From Paramacrobiotus metropolitanus (taxonomy: Eukaryota; Tardigrada; Eutardigrada; Parachela; Macrobiotidae): 64,000 bases of DNA. A model generated the notes under the pieces. That model had not been told where the DNA came from. It was given only the letters and a program-made list of their open reading frames with translations, and ran no database searches. The position numbers were made by a program, and so were the translations under genes. Below are positions 53,620 through 64,000 of this stretch, piece by piece (positions within the stretch are counted from its first letter, which is position 1; each line of letters begins with the position of its first letter). The stretch is from contig NW_026570347.1 in NCBI RefSeq assembly GCF_019649055.1, forward strand, positions 306,731-370,730, written 5' to 3'.

Positions 53620-54556
53620 CAGAGGGTGTTCACGTCAAGTGCGGCCACTTTTTCGTAAATTTATTTCACGCTCGTCCGCAGAGTTTTTAATTTAACAACT
53701 TAAATATCTGAAAGCACTTTTTATCAGCTATCAATCCATCCAGTTTTCGTCAACTGCAAACTGTTTTAAAAATCACTGGAATTTCAAAAGTAAAACAGGG
53801 TCTGCGGGAATCACGGAACAAATCGGAAAACTACGGCATACCATTTCGTCATAAAATTCACTCTAAAATTCTGTAATCTACGGAATGGTTTAAAGTAATT
53901 TTTAAAGAATAGTCCAGACTCTTGTTCTTTAGTTTATATCCGATTCGTTGAGATTTGAGCTACTGGGTTAGTTCTTTGACTGTATAAGCCCGAGGGGTGT
54001 CCTGAAGGAGAGTTTCCCTTCCTTTCTTCACTGGATACAAGTCTAGGAGGTCTTTCCGAGAAAATGACTTGAGCACATCTTATGTAACAGACCTTGCAAT
54101 GGTATTAGTAGTAAGAGAAAAGAAAAGTGCTGGGTTGATACAGCGGCATTGAATTTCGAACCCAAACGTCTCTCGCTCCAAGTTTTCTAGGTTTTTTTCA
54201 TTTTTTTGTTTTCGAGTTTTTTCCTCTTGCTGATGTTTTAATCTTCTTTCTTTCAAATTTCTTGTTAAGATATTCTCATGGCTTATCGAATAAAGTAACA
54301 ACCTATACATTTCGAATGCTTCGAAATCTGGCAAATCGAAAAGTATGTAAAAAAATGTTACAGCGATAAATCACGGTACCTCATTTAAAATTCTGTTTTT
54401 AGAGCCAGTTTTCTTTTTCAAACATTCTGACAAACGTCGAATGGTAAGGCAGACTTCAGATTAAATATAACAATAGCTTGCGACAAATAACTCTGTTATG
54501 GAAATTTAATAGGAATTATTTTCGTTAGTGGCCGCACTTGGCGTGAACACCCTCTG
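53620..54556. mobile_element. Non-autonomous mariner-like transposon
   Basis: About 937 bases between inverted ends CAGAGGGTGTTCACGTCAAG-TGCGGCCACT (53620-53649) and its near-exact inverse (54527-54556), with one mismatch. TA dinucleotides flank both ends (one within a TACA offset). No transposase frame inside; a 84-codon minus frame at 54080-54334 is not recognisable. Confidence 0.75.
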
Positions 54557-55919
54557 TAGTTCCCATAAAATCCGTTTTGTTTGCACAACGCCCCAAAAAT
54601 CTATCCCACAATACCGACGGCCATCAGGAAACTGGCCTTTGTGCAGATTGTTATTTAAGCGACATCGGTTATCATTGGCATCGCAGGTAAGTAGCTGTGG
54701 ATTGCGCATATCCTTTTTCCGGTATGTTTGCATACCGGAAATAGGATGTACGAACGAGTGCCGGTCAAACGGGCTCAATAATGAATTCGTATACGAGTAC
54801 AGAACTGTACTTAACAGCAAGTACCACCTTGATTGTTATTATTGCATAAACACACAACATACTGTATTCCTTGCAAGGACCATTGCTCAATATAACTAGG
54901 TAGTACGTAGTAAGTATCTCCAGATTGCTATTATGCCTTACGAGACAAAATATCCAGACAGATTTGCTAACTGATCATACAAAACATAGGAACATTTATG
55001 CAGCATAAGCCATGAACAAACAAACAGTTGCAAACAGTGGAAAAAAGGACGAGAAAATAACAGGTGAACCTCTCCTTGATGATTCTTAGGACACTAGAGT
55101 AGATGGCAGAGCAGCTCCGGTCCTTAAACAGATTACAGAGATCCTTCTCTCGAGGTTCAGAGTTAATGTGCACGATCTCTTGATATACCAGAAAAGTCTT
55201 GCCATAAAAGGTCAGCGTGGACGCAGTTCTATGCCTTCACACTCGGAACACTTCGTTGATTCCGAATATAGCCATTTTGCTCCATGCCGATACATCAACA
55301 ACCCTCAGATCGACCTCATCCCATACTTTTGGCCTTCCATCGGAGTTAAACCCACTGAACCTGAACAATACGACACACAGTACGTACTACGTAGTATCTG
55401 TAGATTCGCTTTCAGTTAAAATATAAGCAGTTGCTGAGCTGGGTTTAGATGATCAGAATCAATAGTAGTTAGTACTGGCAGTGTCCGATGGGTCATTGGA
55501 CGCTGCTGTCGATTTTTAAACTATATGATCTTACTGGAATCGCGGAAAGAATGGTTACCTTAATGTATGTGTCTACCTCGCGAACGTGTTTACTGCTAAC
55601 CTCGATTTTCCTCCGCAAATTAACGAAACGTAACTAATTTTCGTAATCAAGCCCGCGTCATCTGTGCATCGAAGCAAGGTTCAATAAAGGACATCACTGA
55701 CTCGCAACAGTAGATTCGCGAAGCGGTACGATGGTTTTCGGGTCACGCAAGATGCTGACCGGAAGTGCAAGCAAAGTGCGCCAACACGGATGCACCGGGC
55801 ACCTCGCTTCGCTCCAGCAACAAAAACAACCCGTTCATTTTATCGTTGACGAGCTAAATAATGAAACAGAACTAGTGCGCGGCAGGCGAGGGAACAAAAT
55901 CGACAATGCTGAGCAAGTA
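54557..55919. other. Gene-poor stretch
   Basis: Short open frames on both strands with no family signal. No gene supported. Confidence 0.5.
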
Positions 55920-56476
55920 TACAATGGACTTCAAAATTTTGTTACATTCGGTCCGGGACCGAATGACCAATAGAAATAAATGGCCAAGACCAAATGACCA
56001 ATAAACTGGAAACGCGCAGTAATTGAACACTTGCTGTTTGCGCATTTTCCAACGAAAACCATCCACCGATATCTCAAACGAAAGAGAAAAGAATTTATGA
56101 ATTTTGATACGAAACAAGTTAGTTTTTATGATCTGACAGAAAACCGACGCATAAAGTTTCTCGTAGACAGAGCATACGTTTTCTGTGTGAAAACTGAAAC
56201 CAAACCGTGGATTCAAATGCTATGCTTTGTCTACGAGAAACTTTAGATGCGTCGATTTTCTGTCAGATCCCATAAAGCTAACTTGTTTGGTATCAAAATT
56301 CATAAAAATTTTTCTTCGTTTGAGATATTGGTGGATGGTTTTGTGGGGAAATGCGTGAGGTAAGTGTTTGAACTCAACAGGCCGATGGCCAGCCCGGAAT
56401 TTGGCTGATTGAGTACAGGTAAATAGCTGGCGGTTGCGCGTTTTGTGAGTGTAACAAAATTTTGAAGTCCATTGTA
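55920..56476. mobile_element. Foldback element, arms about 265 bases
   Basis: The left arm (55920-56185) and right arm (56216-56476) are imperfect inverse copies. Shared words include TACAATGGACTTCAAAATTT, CCATCCACC, GATATCTCAAACGAA and GTTTCTCGTAGAC. The loop is about 30 bases. No transposase. Confidence 0.8.
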
Positions 56477-56965
56477 GAGGTAAGGCAAAACCGGAGAAGC
56501 TAATAATTCGTGAAGCAAGCTTGCTGGTATTGTTTGGACAATCTGAAAAAGGTGCTACAACAAAGCGGCAAGCCTGCCGCTGAGGATCGAAGCGTTCAGA
56601 TGACATTCTATCCGACTGACCATGTGACCCACAACGTAGGCGGCAGGCCTGGCGATGCTCTGAGGCTTTGAGCCCATGCAACCGCCCAGGCCCCAGCTAA
56701 GCTCTTAAGCGGTGCGTCGAACCCTGTTAGTACAATAGTACTACAGTAACAGTACGGTACTTAATTAAATATAGGCACTAAGCAGACCGTTATTGTTTAT
56801 ATCGTTGCACACCCAGAAGAAATCAGCACCTTGCATGTCTGCTTTCGAAGGTTGCAACAGCCGGAAAAATACGAATTGCCAATTTAGAAGCTATTTAGAA
56901 AGCAAAACATTCGCACGATAACATGCCATCGTATTTTTGGCAGAGCATACTATGTATGTTATCAC

Positions 56966-57706
56966 TTACAGTAACAGGTAATTGCGAATGCTCTGCCAGT
57001 CCTTGGGATAAGTCAGGTTGCGCAGCCAGCGCGCATGGATAGCCGTGACCTTTGCTAGCATATCCTCCGTGACCGGCGGAAAGTTGTCGTTCAAAGCACA
57101 CATAAAACGACTAGTCATGTGCATTTCCTTTTCACTGCAGGGCAAAAAAAGTTTCGGAATGGAGATTTGTAGTTCATCAATGGCCAGTTTGTGTGACTGG
57201 CGTGTGAGAGCCATCATGCAGCTCCGCTCATGCGCTGGCAGGGAAGAAGTTACGCCGGAGCAAGACTCGTAACAGGTAGGCTCCACAAAGATGTCGTACA
57301 TTTGTTGACCGAAAAGATCTGTTACTGTCCAATTTTGCAACACAACGAATTTACAAAAGCGCTTGTATAAAACCAGATTAACCGCTATCCCATGCTTTAG
57401 AAACGATTGCTTTTCTCTGAGAAATCTTAATGGTTTGACGTTAGTGTGGTCTTTGAACACAAGCAAAGGCAGCTCAATTTTCATGGCATCCAACATTGCA
57501 CCCAAAAATGAAGCGTTGTGTGGCGGGAAAACTTTCAACACAGTGATACTTCTTGTCGTTGCGCTGATTGAGCGGCTGAGCATAGAAGCCAATTTAAAAC
57601 AATTATCGCTGTCCGCCTTGATCTCCCAGCAACTTTCGAAAGAAATGCTGATGTGTTCCATCATTCTAGAGCTGCTCAGCAGCAAATGCCACAAGGCACA
57701 CACCCT
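56966..57706 (-). CDS. Unrecognised protein, terminal exon
   Basis: An open frame of 245 codons beginning just after a TTTCATATAG acceptor (reading VCALWHLLLSSSRMMEHI) and ending in WLRNLTYPKDWQSIRNYLLL before a stop. The composition is of a normal folded protein with several Cys residues. No domain recognised. It may be the last exon of the gene whose earlier exon is at 62743-63597; both are on the minus strand and both look like host genes. The 5 kb between them is filled with MITEs. Confidence 0.55.
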   Translation of the reverse strand, partial: RVCALWHLLLSSSRMMEHISISFESCWEIKADSDNCFKLASMLSRSISATTRSITVLKVFPPHNASFLGAMLDAMKIELPLLVFKDHTNVKPLRFLREKQSFLKHGIAVNLVLYKRFCKFVVLQNWTVTDLFGQQMYDIFVEPTCYESCSGVTSSLPAHERSCMMALTRQSHKLAIDELQISIPKLFLPCSEKEMHMTSRFMCALNDNFPPVTEDMLAKVTAIHARWLRNLTYPKDWQSIRNYLLL

Positions 57707-58217
57707 ATATGAAAAATAACGAACAGTCAGTCAAACTCATTACACTTTTCCGCTTTTATTATATATATTATTATTATATATACAATCCTAACTCCGTCGT
57801 TTCTTTTTCTCCCTTTCCTCCAACACTGTCCGGCGCAGAATTTCGTTCGATAGCTTAAAAAACGGCTAAAATCCTGTAGTTTGTCCCTACAACTTTAGTT
57901 TTTCGATCTTCTTTTCCTTCGAATTACGAAACATGACCAAAACGAATTTCGCTGATTGGCTCATCAGAAAGTATTTATTAGTGGATAATGTGGATTGGCG
58001 GAAATGCGTATATTTTCGAACGGAAACTGCTGACACAGCGTGGCAAACTGGGACATAAAAACTGCGGTACATCAGTAATCAGTAAAATTTAATACTCCTG
58101 TTTGTCGAAATTTCGTAATTGGCAGAGCGATAATGCAGTATGATTTCTTTGGCGGAAAGAGGAAAGGGAACCAGTATAGCGCAAATAACTGTACGGCAAC
58201 GGATTACGTATAAACTA
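57707..58217. other. Gene-poor stretch, AT microsatellite
   Basis: Contains a TATTATATATA run at 57760-57783. No gene. Confidence 0.4.
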
Positions 58218-58375
58218 CTAGGGAAGTGCACCGCTTTTGGCTAGCACTATTAGACCGAAGCGAAGCCGGAAACAGAGTTTTGCACAAAAATGCTTAGGTT
58301 ATTTGTTATGTGGTTTTATATGCAATAGCCATCAAAATAAAATAACAAAAAATTGCAAGCGCTGGCACTCTACTG
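58218..58375 (+). repeat. Dispersed repeat copy 2
   Basis: See 48523-48668: near identical over about 146 bases with an extra TAGCCATC near the 3' side. Same orientation. Confidence 0.9.
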
Positions 58376-58919
58376 ATTAATCGAAGAGTGGTGTTTCGGT
58401 GCTCTTCCATTTCTCCATGAAGTCATTTCAGCACATGTAATAAATTTCATTATGCGGACATTCACTCGCGGCATCAGGCTGGACTTTCGTTATACCGTTG
58501 TTGCTTATATGATTCCGTAAAGGCGTAAACTAGATAATAGTTCTATCGATAATTTTATTAACTAATTCTTTTAGCAGAAATGTTTTTCCTTTAATACAAA
58601 ACAAAGCTCTGTGCTCAGTATTGCAAACAAAAAAGTAATACTTAGAATTAATAACGAATAATATATCTACTATTAGAAATAAACAAACTATAATAATAAT
58701 GAATAATAATACTGATAATAATGAAAATCAGTATTTATAATACTAATTGCCTCGAAAACCGATTGCTCAGTTAGCACGCGTGATCACCAAATGCAAAATA
58801 CATGTCAAATTAAAAACATTTTAGCAAGTGGACGCACTTACTCATTGTTTCAGACGGAAATTTCGGCATTCTGATGGCTTTTTAAAATAAAGTCAATTCG
58901 GCAAGAGAAAGTTTAGCAT

Positions 58920-59335
58920 GCGGACCGAGCAGCACAGAATTTTGGCCGGTTGAACAGAGTTAAGGATTTTCGCCGGCTAGAAAAAGGGGGAGGGGTTTTC
59001 GACGGTAAGCACGGGGGCAGGGATTTTCGCCGGTTAGACAGAGGGTAGGAATTTTCGCCGGTCAAGCACAGGGGCAGGGATTTTCGCCGGTTAGACAGAT
59101 GGGTAGAGGTTTTCCCCGGTAAAACAGAGAAGTAGGGGTTTTGCCGGTCAGACACAAGGGTAAGGATTTTCGCCGGATAGACAGAGGGGTAGGAATTTCC
59201 GCCGGTTAGACAAAGGGACAGGGATTTTCGCCGGTTAGACAGAGGGGTAGGAGTTTTCGCCGGTCAGACACAAGAGTAAGGATTTTCGCCGGTCAAACAA
59301 AGGGGCAAGGATTTTCGCCGATTAGACTGAGAGGT
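58920..59335. repeat. Minisatellite, unit about 27-30 bases
   Basis: Around 14 imperfect copies of GGATTTTCGCCGGTTAGACA-GAGGGGTA. Variation is mainly in the G-rich link. Reading frames across it are by-products. Not a CRISPR array: units are joined without unique spacers. Confidence 0.9.
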
Positions 59336-59502
59336 AGTAGTTCATCATATTACCGTAAAGTTTGCTAATTAACAATTCTATAATCATTATTAACAATTAT
59401 AATAATAAACCAATAATCCAAATTCATTTCTACATTTTCCCGACCGAGGCCGGAGGCCGAGGTTGGGCTTGTAGTTATTAATGCCATCAGCCGAAACAAC
59501 AT

Positions 59503-59510
59503 CTCTGTAG
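59503..59510. repeat. 8-bp target duplication, left (CTCTGTAG)
   Basis: Identical to 60646-60653; flanks the hAT-type MITE. Confidence 0.9.
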
Positions 59511-60645
59511 CAGTGGCGCGTTTAAGGGGGGGCTCCCGGGGCCAAAGCCCCCCCATTAACTACAGATTCGGGTACTTCAAAATGCACAACGGTGCCCCCT
59601 TTGAAAATTTTACACATATATTTCCGGTTTTCCAACGTGCTCCCCCCTTGGTAGAAGATTCGTGGTAGCTACAAAGCTTGAGAATACACTGTAAATCGTG
59701 TCAGCAAAAGCACTTAACTGTGACAATGAGGGATATATGAAAGTGCAAAAAATGTACAGTAACGCTTATAGCCGATGAAAGATGACCGCAGCAGCCGGTA
59801 AGTAGCAAGCCGCCTGCCAACGACGTTATACATAGTATATAGGCACACCGTTCCCCACTTTTTCGCCTCTTATGTTTTAGTCGTATATAATCCCAGCTTT
59901 TTGTGGATTTGAAAAAGAAGCCAGAAAATTACTATGTTTGGTTGAATTTCTAATTTTCTATTCTTGCAGTAAAACCGAGTGTCAGCTTCGCGCTCCGCGC
60001 GGAAGTGCATAGCTTTGTACCGTACCCGTACATAAAATTAATATGTAAATGAACTTGAAGTCCCTGCTCGGAATACAAGCACTGAGCACCTCATATTCCA
60101 CATTACAGGCATGTGTGCCCCTTACTAATTTATTCAGTTAAACCAAGCTCCGAAAAGTGCTCGCGCAAGAAAATCGTAATTAATACCTAAACTATTTTTT
60201 ATAAATTTTTAGTAAATCACACAGCAAAAACGAGGGCCGGCTACGCGCTTCGCGCGAAAATTGACATTTTCTATAAACTTTGTACATGATGCAGCCTTTC
60301 TTGTTCTTTAGTTTTCGCTACAAGAAAATTTGAATTATTTCTTCTATTTTTAATAGAATTTCTAGCGATTTTCTCAGCGAAATCGTTCGTTAGCTTCGCG
60401 CTTCGCGTGAAAAATGTCTGCCAATATAAATTCGAGCCGGTAACACCGCCCGCTAAAGCGCGAGATACGTTCGCCTAAGGTTTGCAATGAGATGAATCCA
60501 GAACCTAAACTACCTTTATTAACGGGATTTTTTAATCCAACTCCAATTGAAAAGGCAAAAACAGATACAAATCGCTTAACGTTATAAAATATTTCACAAA
60601 GGGTTCGCTGGCCCACCCGTGAAAAAAGTTCTAGACGCGCCACTG
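59511..60645. mobile_element. hAT-type non-autonomous transposon
   Basis: 1,135 bases with ends CAGTGGCGCGT...ACGCGCCACTG and a perfect 8-bp duplication CTCTGTAG on both sides. Eight-base duplications and CA-GTGG-like ends are typical of hAT elements. It has no transposase. Inside are three copies of a GCTTCGCGCTYCGCG-like word (59979, 60248 inverted relation, 60390), each following a TTTTAAT/AAATT-rich stretch, so the interior is itself a degenerate repeat. Confidence 0.9.
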
Positions 60646-60653
60646 CTCTGTAG
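60646..60653. repeat. 8-bp target duplication, right (CTCTGTAG)
   Basis: Matches 59503-59510 exactly. Confidence 0.9.
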
Positions 60654-60734
60654 TCTGTAGACAACTCTATGAATTTGTAAACCATTCTTTCTATGTTTAC
60701 GTTTACTGACTACTTACTGGCTTCATGCTGGGCT

Positions 60735-60774
60735 CCCGTAGACTTTAGTACATACGGACACTAAAGTCTACGGG
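60735..60774. repeat. Perfect hairpin, 15-base stem
   Basis: CCCGTAGACTTTAGT, 10-base loop, ACTAAAGTCTACGGG. No T-run follows, so it is not a terminator; probably a miniature transposon remnant. Confidence 0.85.
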
Positions 60775-61100
60775 AAACTGCAACAGCTGTTATCAGAGAA
60801 ATTACTTTCTAAAATAATTACGAGTAGGTATTTCAAAACAGCTGGTGGTAACATAGTGATAGCTGCCTCCAGCAGCAATAAGTACGTACAGTACAATAGT
60901 TTTATACGCGACAGCAGAACAATAATCTCGTACCGTTTGGCTTTCATTCGTGAATGCAAGTCCAGATGCGACAATATGTCGCTTAGGAGCGAAGGCGTCA
61001 GATCACGGATGGAGGGAGTCAACATCAGGAGTGTATCAACTTCGAAATCTAAGAAAAAAATATTTGGAGCACCGAATACAATAATACAGTAAATAACTAC

Positions 61101-61232
61101 CCCGAGTAAAACAGCTTGTAGGAAAAACGTTAGTTTAACGTGTGACTACCGCTAGCTGAACGGATGTGTGTCAATTTTAGCCGTTTCCTAACGTTTATCT
61201 AACGTTTCTTTTTGTAAGTTGTTTTACTCGGG
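61101..61232. mobile_element. Small foldback MITE
   Basis: Inverted ends CCCGAGTAAAACARCTTRYA over about 45 bases on each side with internal AAACGTTAG words; 132 bases in total. TAC lies on both flanks. Confidence 0.75.
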
Positions 61233-61271
61233 TACCCGTACGGTCGCTCAAATGGCCCACCTGTATATAGT

Positions 61272-61910
61272 AAGTGAATGGGTGATGGTTGTTCAAAGTG
61301 GCCGCCATTCATTACAAATTTTACAACCGATTTCCTTTCGGTTTCTTCCTTTACGCAATTCAGTGTAACGTAATCTATACGTATTACCTGAAGTTTTTAA
61401 TTGTAAAAAATCTTAATCCGTTTACTTGCAGTTGCGTCGTTAAAAAAACAGTGACGAAACACATTAGCCACGCTACCTGAGCCACTGCACTGCACCATCA
61501 TTACTGCAGTATCGCCAAACACGTGCGGCTGTGTTGTCCTTGTGCAAGTGACAAATGCGCACAATGAAAGTGGATTAACCTGACGAAAAATTTTCAACAG
61601 ATAAACTGATCAAAATTATTATAAATAAATTATAAACCTGCATTATTTTGCGCAGGCTGCACATCTGTGGCGGTAACTGCAATAATCATGGTGTAGTGCA
61701 GTGGCTTGGCTAAAGTGCTCACCACTGTCTTTTTAACGACGCAATTGCAAATAAACGGATTGAGATTTTTTAAAATTTCAAGTACTACGTAGTACGTACA
61801 AATTACGTACGCTGTGCTGAACTGGGTACAGAAAAAAAACCCGAAGGAAATCGGTTTATGGAATTTGTAATAAATGGTGACGACTTTGAACGACCATCAC
61901 CCATTCACTT
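61272..61910. mobile_element. Foldback element, arms about 260 bases
   Basis: Left arm 61272-61532 and right arm 61654-61910 are imperfect inverses, both starting AAGTGAATGGGTGATGGT from the outside and sharing CCGATTTCCTT, TTGCGTCGTTAAAAA and CCACTGCACT. The loop is about 120 bases. No coding content. Confidence 0.8.
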
Positions 61911-62742
61911 TATACGGAAGCATAGCTACAGACGATATATCATGTAAAACGTTTCCAGAAAAAGGTGAATTTTCGCGTGAAGCCAACGCACATCTGTAGA
62001 ACTGCCAAAAATTTATAAAAACAATAAATTTTAATGAGTGCCTGGTTGAATCGCCTTTTGGAGCATGGTCTGTTTTAGAAGAGTATGAGGTAAATGTATG
62101 CCGCAATTGCATTATACTATATGTAATTATGTGCGATCTGTACAATATCGTGGACTTAAATACCTATGCACAGTTCGCGCAGCGCAGTTCGATTTTAATT
62201 TTATTTACTTAATAAATAACCACAGTTTGTTAGCCGCGAAGCTGACAAACAGCTTAACAGTTAACAGCAAAACTGTTTGAAATTCTATTAAAAATAGCAG
62301 TTATTTCTTTCAGTTTTTCGCAATGCTGGTTAACATTTTTAAGCAGTAATATCTCCTCTAACTTCTTTTGAAGGGCTTACTTTTGCAAAGATTCTGAACC
62401 CCGAGTGCCCGTGCCCACACCCTCCTTCCAATTAGCCACAAACTACCCTCGACGTGTACTTGGGTTTTACACTCGTTGTGTATTTGGATTCCCCCCCCCC
62501 GCTCCAGCATGTTGCATTCGCGTATATCGGTATATGTAATTGTGCAGATTGCATTGCTTGATTTCTTCGGTACGAGCGTGTTTTACAGGAAATACCCGGA
62601 ATTGTACGTTAATTATGCAGTACTTATACTTCGGTTTTTGCTGCAAAATGGCAGAACAACCATTCAAATAACAGGTGTAGAAGTACTCGTAAAGATACAC
62701 ATAGCATATCTATATATAGTACATAAGTATTACGACATTCTG
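61911..62742. other. Gene-poor stretch
   Basis: AT-rich with a C-run at 62492-62500. No gene supported. Confidence 0.4.
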
Positions 62743-63597
62743 CTAACCGGTGTAACAAGGGACATTTTCACTTGCGTGAAGTGTTCGCTTGTCGATAGAC
62801 GGTAGTTCGGCCCGCTTGGCTAAATGAGTTTCCAAAATTTTCAACAAAGTCGAAGGCATGGGATGTACATGATGAGTCGTTTCCGCGTCGGTTGCCAGCC
62901 CAACAATGACAAACATGCATCCCTCCTGTTCGATGCGCAGATGAAATCGGCACCAGTTGCTGAGATATTCACGTGTTAACATCATTCTGCCTTGGAGGGC
63001 GTAGTGAGCATGTTTGATAATACGAAATTTATCGGAAGGCTCGGTTAAAACGGCTTTGGCTTGGTCAAAGGGGATGAAGTGTTTGGTATACTGCAAACGT
63101 TTGCGGCGGTCGAGCAAGGATGGACCAGTAGGTGGCAGCTCAGTTGCAACTTGGTCTTCGTGGACCATTTCAAAACGAACTTTATGTGCAGGGACGCTTG
63201 TGTTAAACATGTCGATTTTGATGTAAAACATCCAACAACCCGCGTCACAACCCTCAAGCCTGTTTAGAATAACGGCTGGTCGGAAACAGAAAGGTCCATT
63301 ATCTTCATCACACAGTGCCGCAAATATCTGGACGTTTTGGTAACCTTTCGTGGAAGAAAATTCTGTGTCCCAGTACGATGGCAGCGGCCAGACATCGCTC
63401 ATTTGCATCCAGCGAGCTTCCATAATTTTTGAGTTGAAGTGGATGAAAGCATAATCGCCGTCGATATCCTGAATGTATCCCAACCACCAAGTGCCGGTAC
63501 GGCTACGAACGACAACAGTATTGCGATAGCTCATTTGATTAGCATCCGTCAGCAGCGGCTGATACCGCGACATCGCTTCCCGCGCATCCAGAAGGGT
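62743..63597 (-). CDS. Unrecognised protein exon with Tudor/Agenet-like start
   Basis: Exon beginning after a TTTTAG acceptor (TLLDAREAMSRYQPLL). The part NTVVVRSRTGTWWLGYIQDI, DGDYAFIHFNSK, WMQMSDVWPLP looks like a small beta-barrel of Tudor/Agenet type, which often binds methylated residues; that is a weak inference from pattern. The rest (CRFHLRIEQEGCMFVIVG, HHVHPMPSTLLKILETHL) is not recognised. It ends near a CAA|GTGAAA donor at about 62790. It may join the 56966-57706 exon. Confidence 0.5.
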   Translation of the reverse strand, partial: TLLDAREAMSRYQPLLTDANQMSYRNTVVVRSRTGTWWLGYIQDIDGDYAFIHFNSKIMEARWMQMSDVWPLPSYWDTEFSSTKGYQNVQIFAALCDEDNGPFCFRPAVILNRLEGCDAGCWMFYIKIDMFNTSVPAHKVRFEMVHEDQVATELPPTGPSLLDRRKRLQYTKHFIPFDQAKAVLTEPSDKFRIIKHAHYALQGRMMLTREYLSNWCRFHLRIEQEGCMFVIVGLATDAETTHHVHPMPSTLLKILETHLAKRAELPSIDKRTLHASENVPCYTG

Positions 63598-64000
63598 CTA
63601 AAATGAAACAGCATTCAAAATTTAATGAAGATTCACAAAAAGGTAATAGATAATGTAATAATACACGGAAGTCCACAATTGCCAATCATATCAACTGAAA
63701 GATTTGCTTATCTCTTTGACTGCAGATCACCGCAACCCTGAAATTCGAATTTTTCCCCCCAAAACCGATTAAATTTTGCATTAACAGCCAATGTACTTCT
63801 TTATTTCCAAACCCGTAACCAATCAGTTAAATTTCATGCAGTTGCTGCACAGAAACTCTGCAATTGGTAATTAACAGATCTTGGTCTCCATTCCCTTTTT
63901 TTTGCCGTTCTGTCCCTTTTTAGCTGCAAACTATCCGATAGCAGCTTATTACTGACTAACACCCCTTTGCTCGTCTCTATCCCAGTTTAATAGCCAGTAG
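63598..64000. other. Intron or upstream region, no exon seen
   Basis: AT-rich with pyrimidine runs. Likely intron of the preceding minus-strand gene. No coding frame supported. Confidence 0.4.

Noticed and set aside
54506-54899. Overlapping frames on both strands
   Set aside because: They run through the right end of the mariner-like element; coding is unlikely.
58920-59335. CRISPR-like array
   Set aside because: Units abut without unique spacers and diverge gradually; it is a minisatellite in eukaryotic DNA.

Overview
The window is nuclear DNA of an invertebrate animal. Host genes have short GT-AG introns (xanthine dehydrogenase/aldehyde oxidase family, a TANGO6/RTP1-like HEAT protein, a two-exon unrecognised gene), and the right third is dense in small DNA transposons, foldback elements and a minisatellite. 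I lean towards an ecdysozoan, possibly a tardigrade, but nothing here proves the species.

Two different integrated adenovirus/Polinton-type DNA elements dominate the first 40 kb. Element 1 (about 0.6-22 kb, ends not found) carries adintovirus hallmark genes: integrase remnant, penton-like capsid protein, basic core protein, major capsid protein, protein-primed family B DNA polymerase, packaging ATPase and a PC4-like single-strand DNA binding protein. It also carries unusual cargo: ribonucleotide reductase small subunit, thymidylate kinase, two BIR/IAP genes, a protein with two dsRNA-binding motifs upstream of an eIF2-beta-like zinc domain, and probably a JmjC/C2H2 gene. Its integrase has lost the middle of the catalytic core, and most genes have one to several stops or frameshifts. 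The ribonucleotide reductase gene is intact.

Element 2 (25643-39977) is a complete 14.3 kb Polinton/Maverick with terminal inverted repeats of about 325 bp and a 6-bp target duplication CGGATG. It sits in an intron of the xanthine dehydrogenase-like gene, just upstream of a splice acceptor. From left to right: polymerase B (+), TBP-like protein (-), exonuclease-like protein (-), tandem-PC4 protein (+), adenain-like protease, major capsid, minor capsid/core, penton, chromodomain integrase, two small structural proteins and packaging ATPase (all -), then a small membrane protein (+). Major capsid and TBP-like genes are open; many others have single nonsense codons or frameshifts.

In both elements the polymerase, and in element 1 also the capsid gene, is interrupted by 54-85 bp GT-AG intron-like inserts whose removal restores frame and homology. 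Three of the four in element 1 share a TAATCAAC-like sequence, and the same motif on the opposite strand is clustered at 18.66-19.04 kb.

From 41 to 64 kb: an xanthine dehydrogenase-like fragment on the opposite strand, the TANGO6-like gene, a Pif1 helicase remnant, a 7 kb gene-poor stretch with mariner-like and palindromic MITEs, a hAT-type MITE with a perfect 8-bp target duplication, several foldbacks, and two exons of an unrecognised minus-strand gene.
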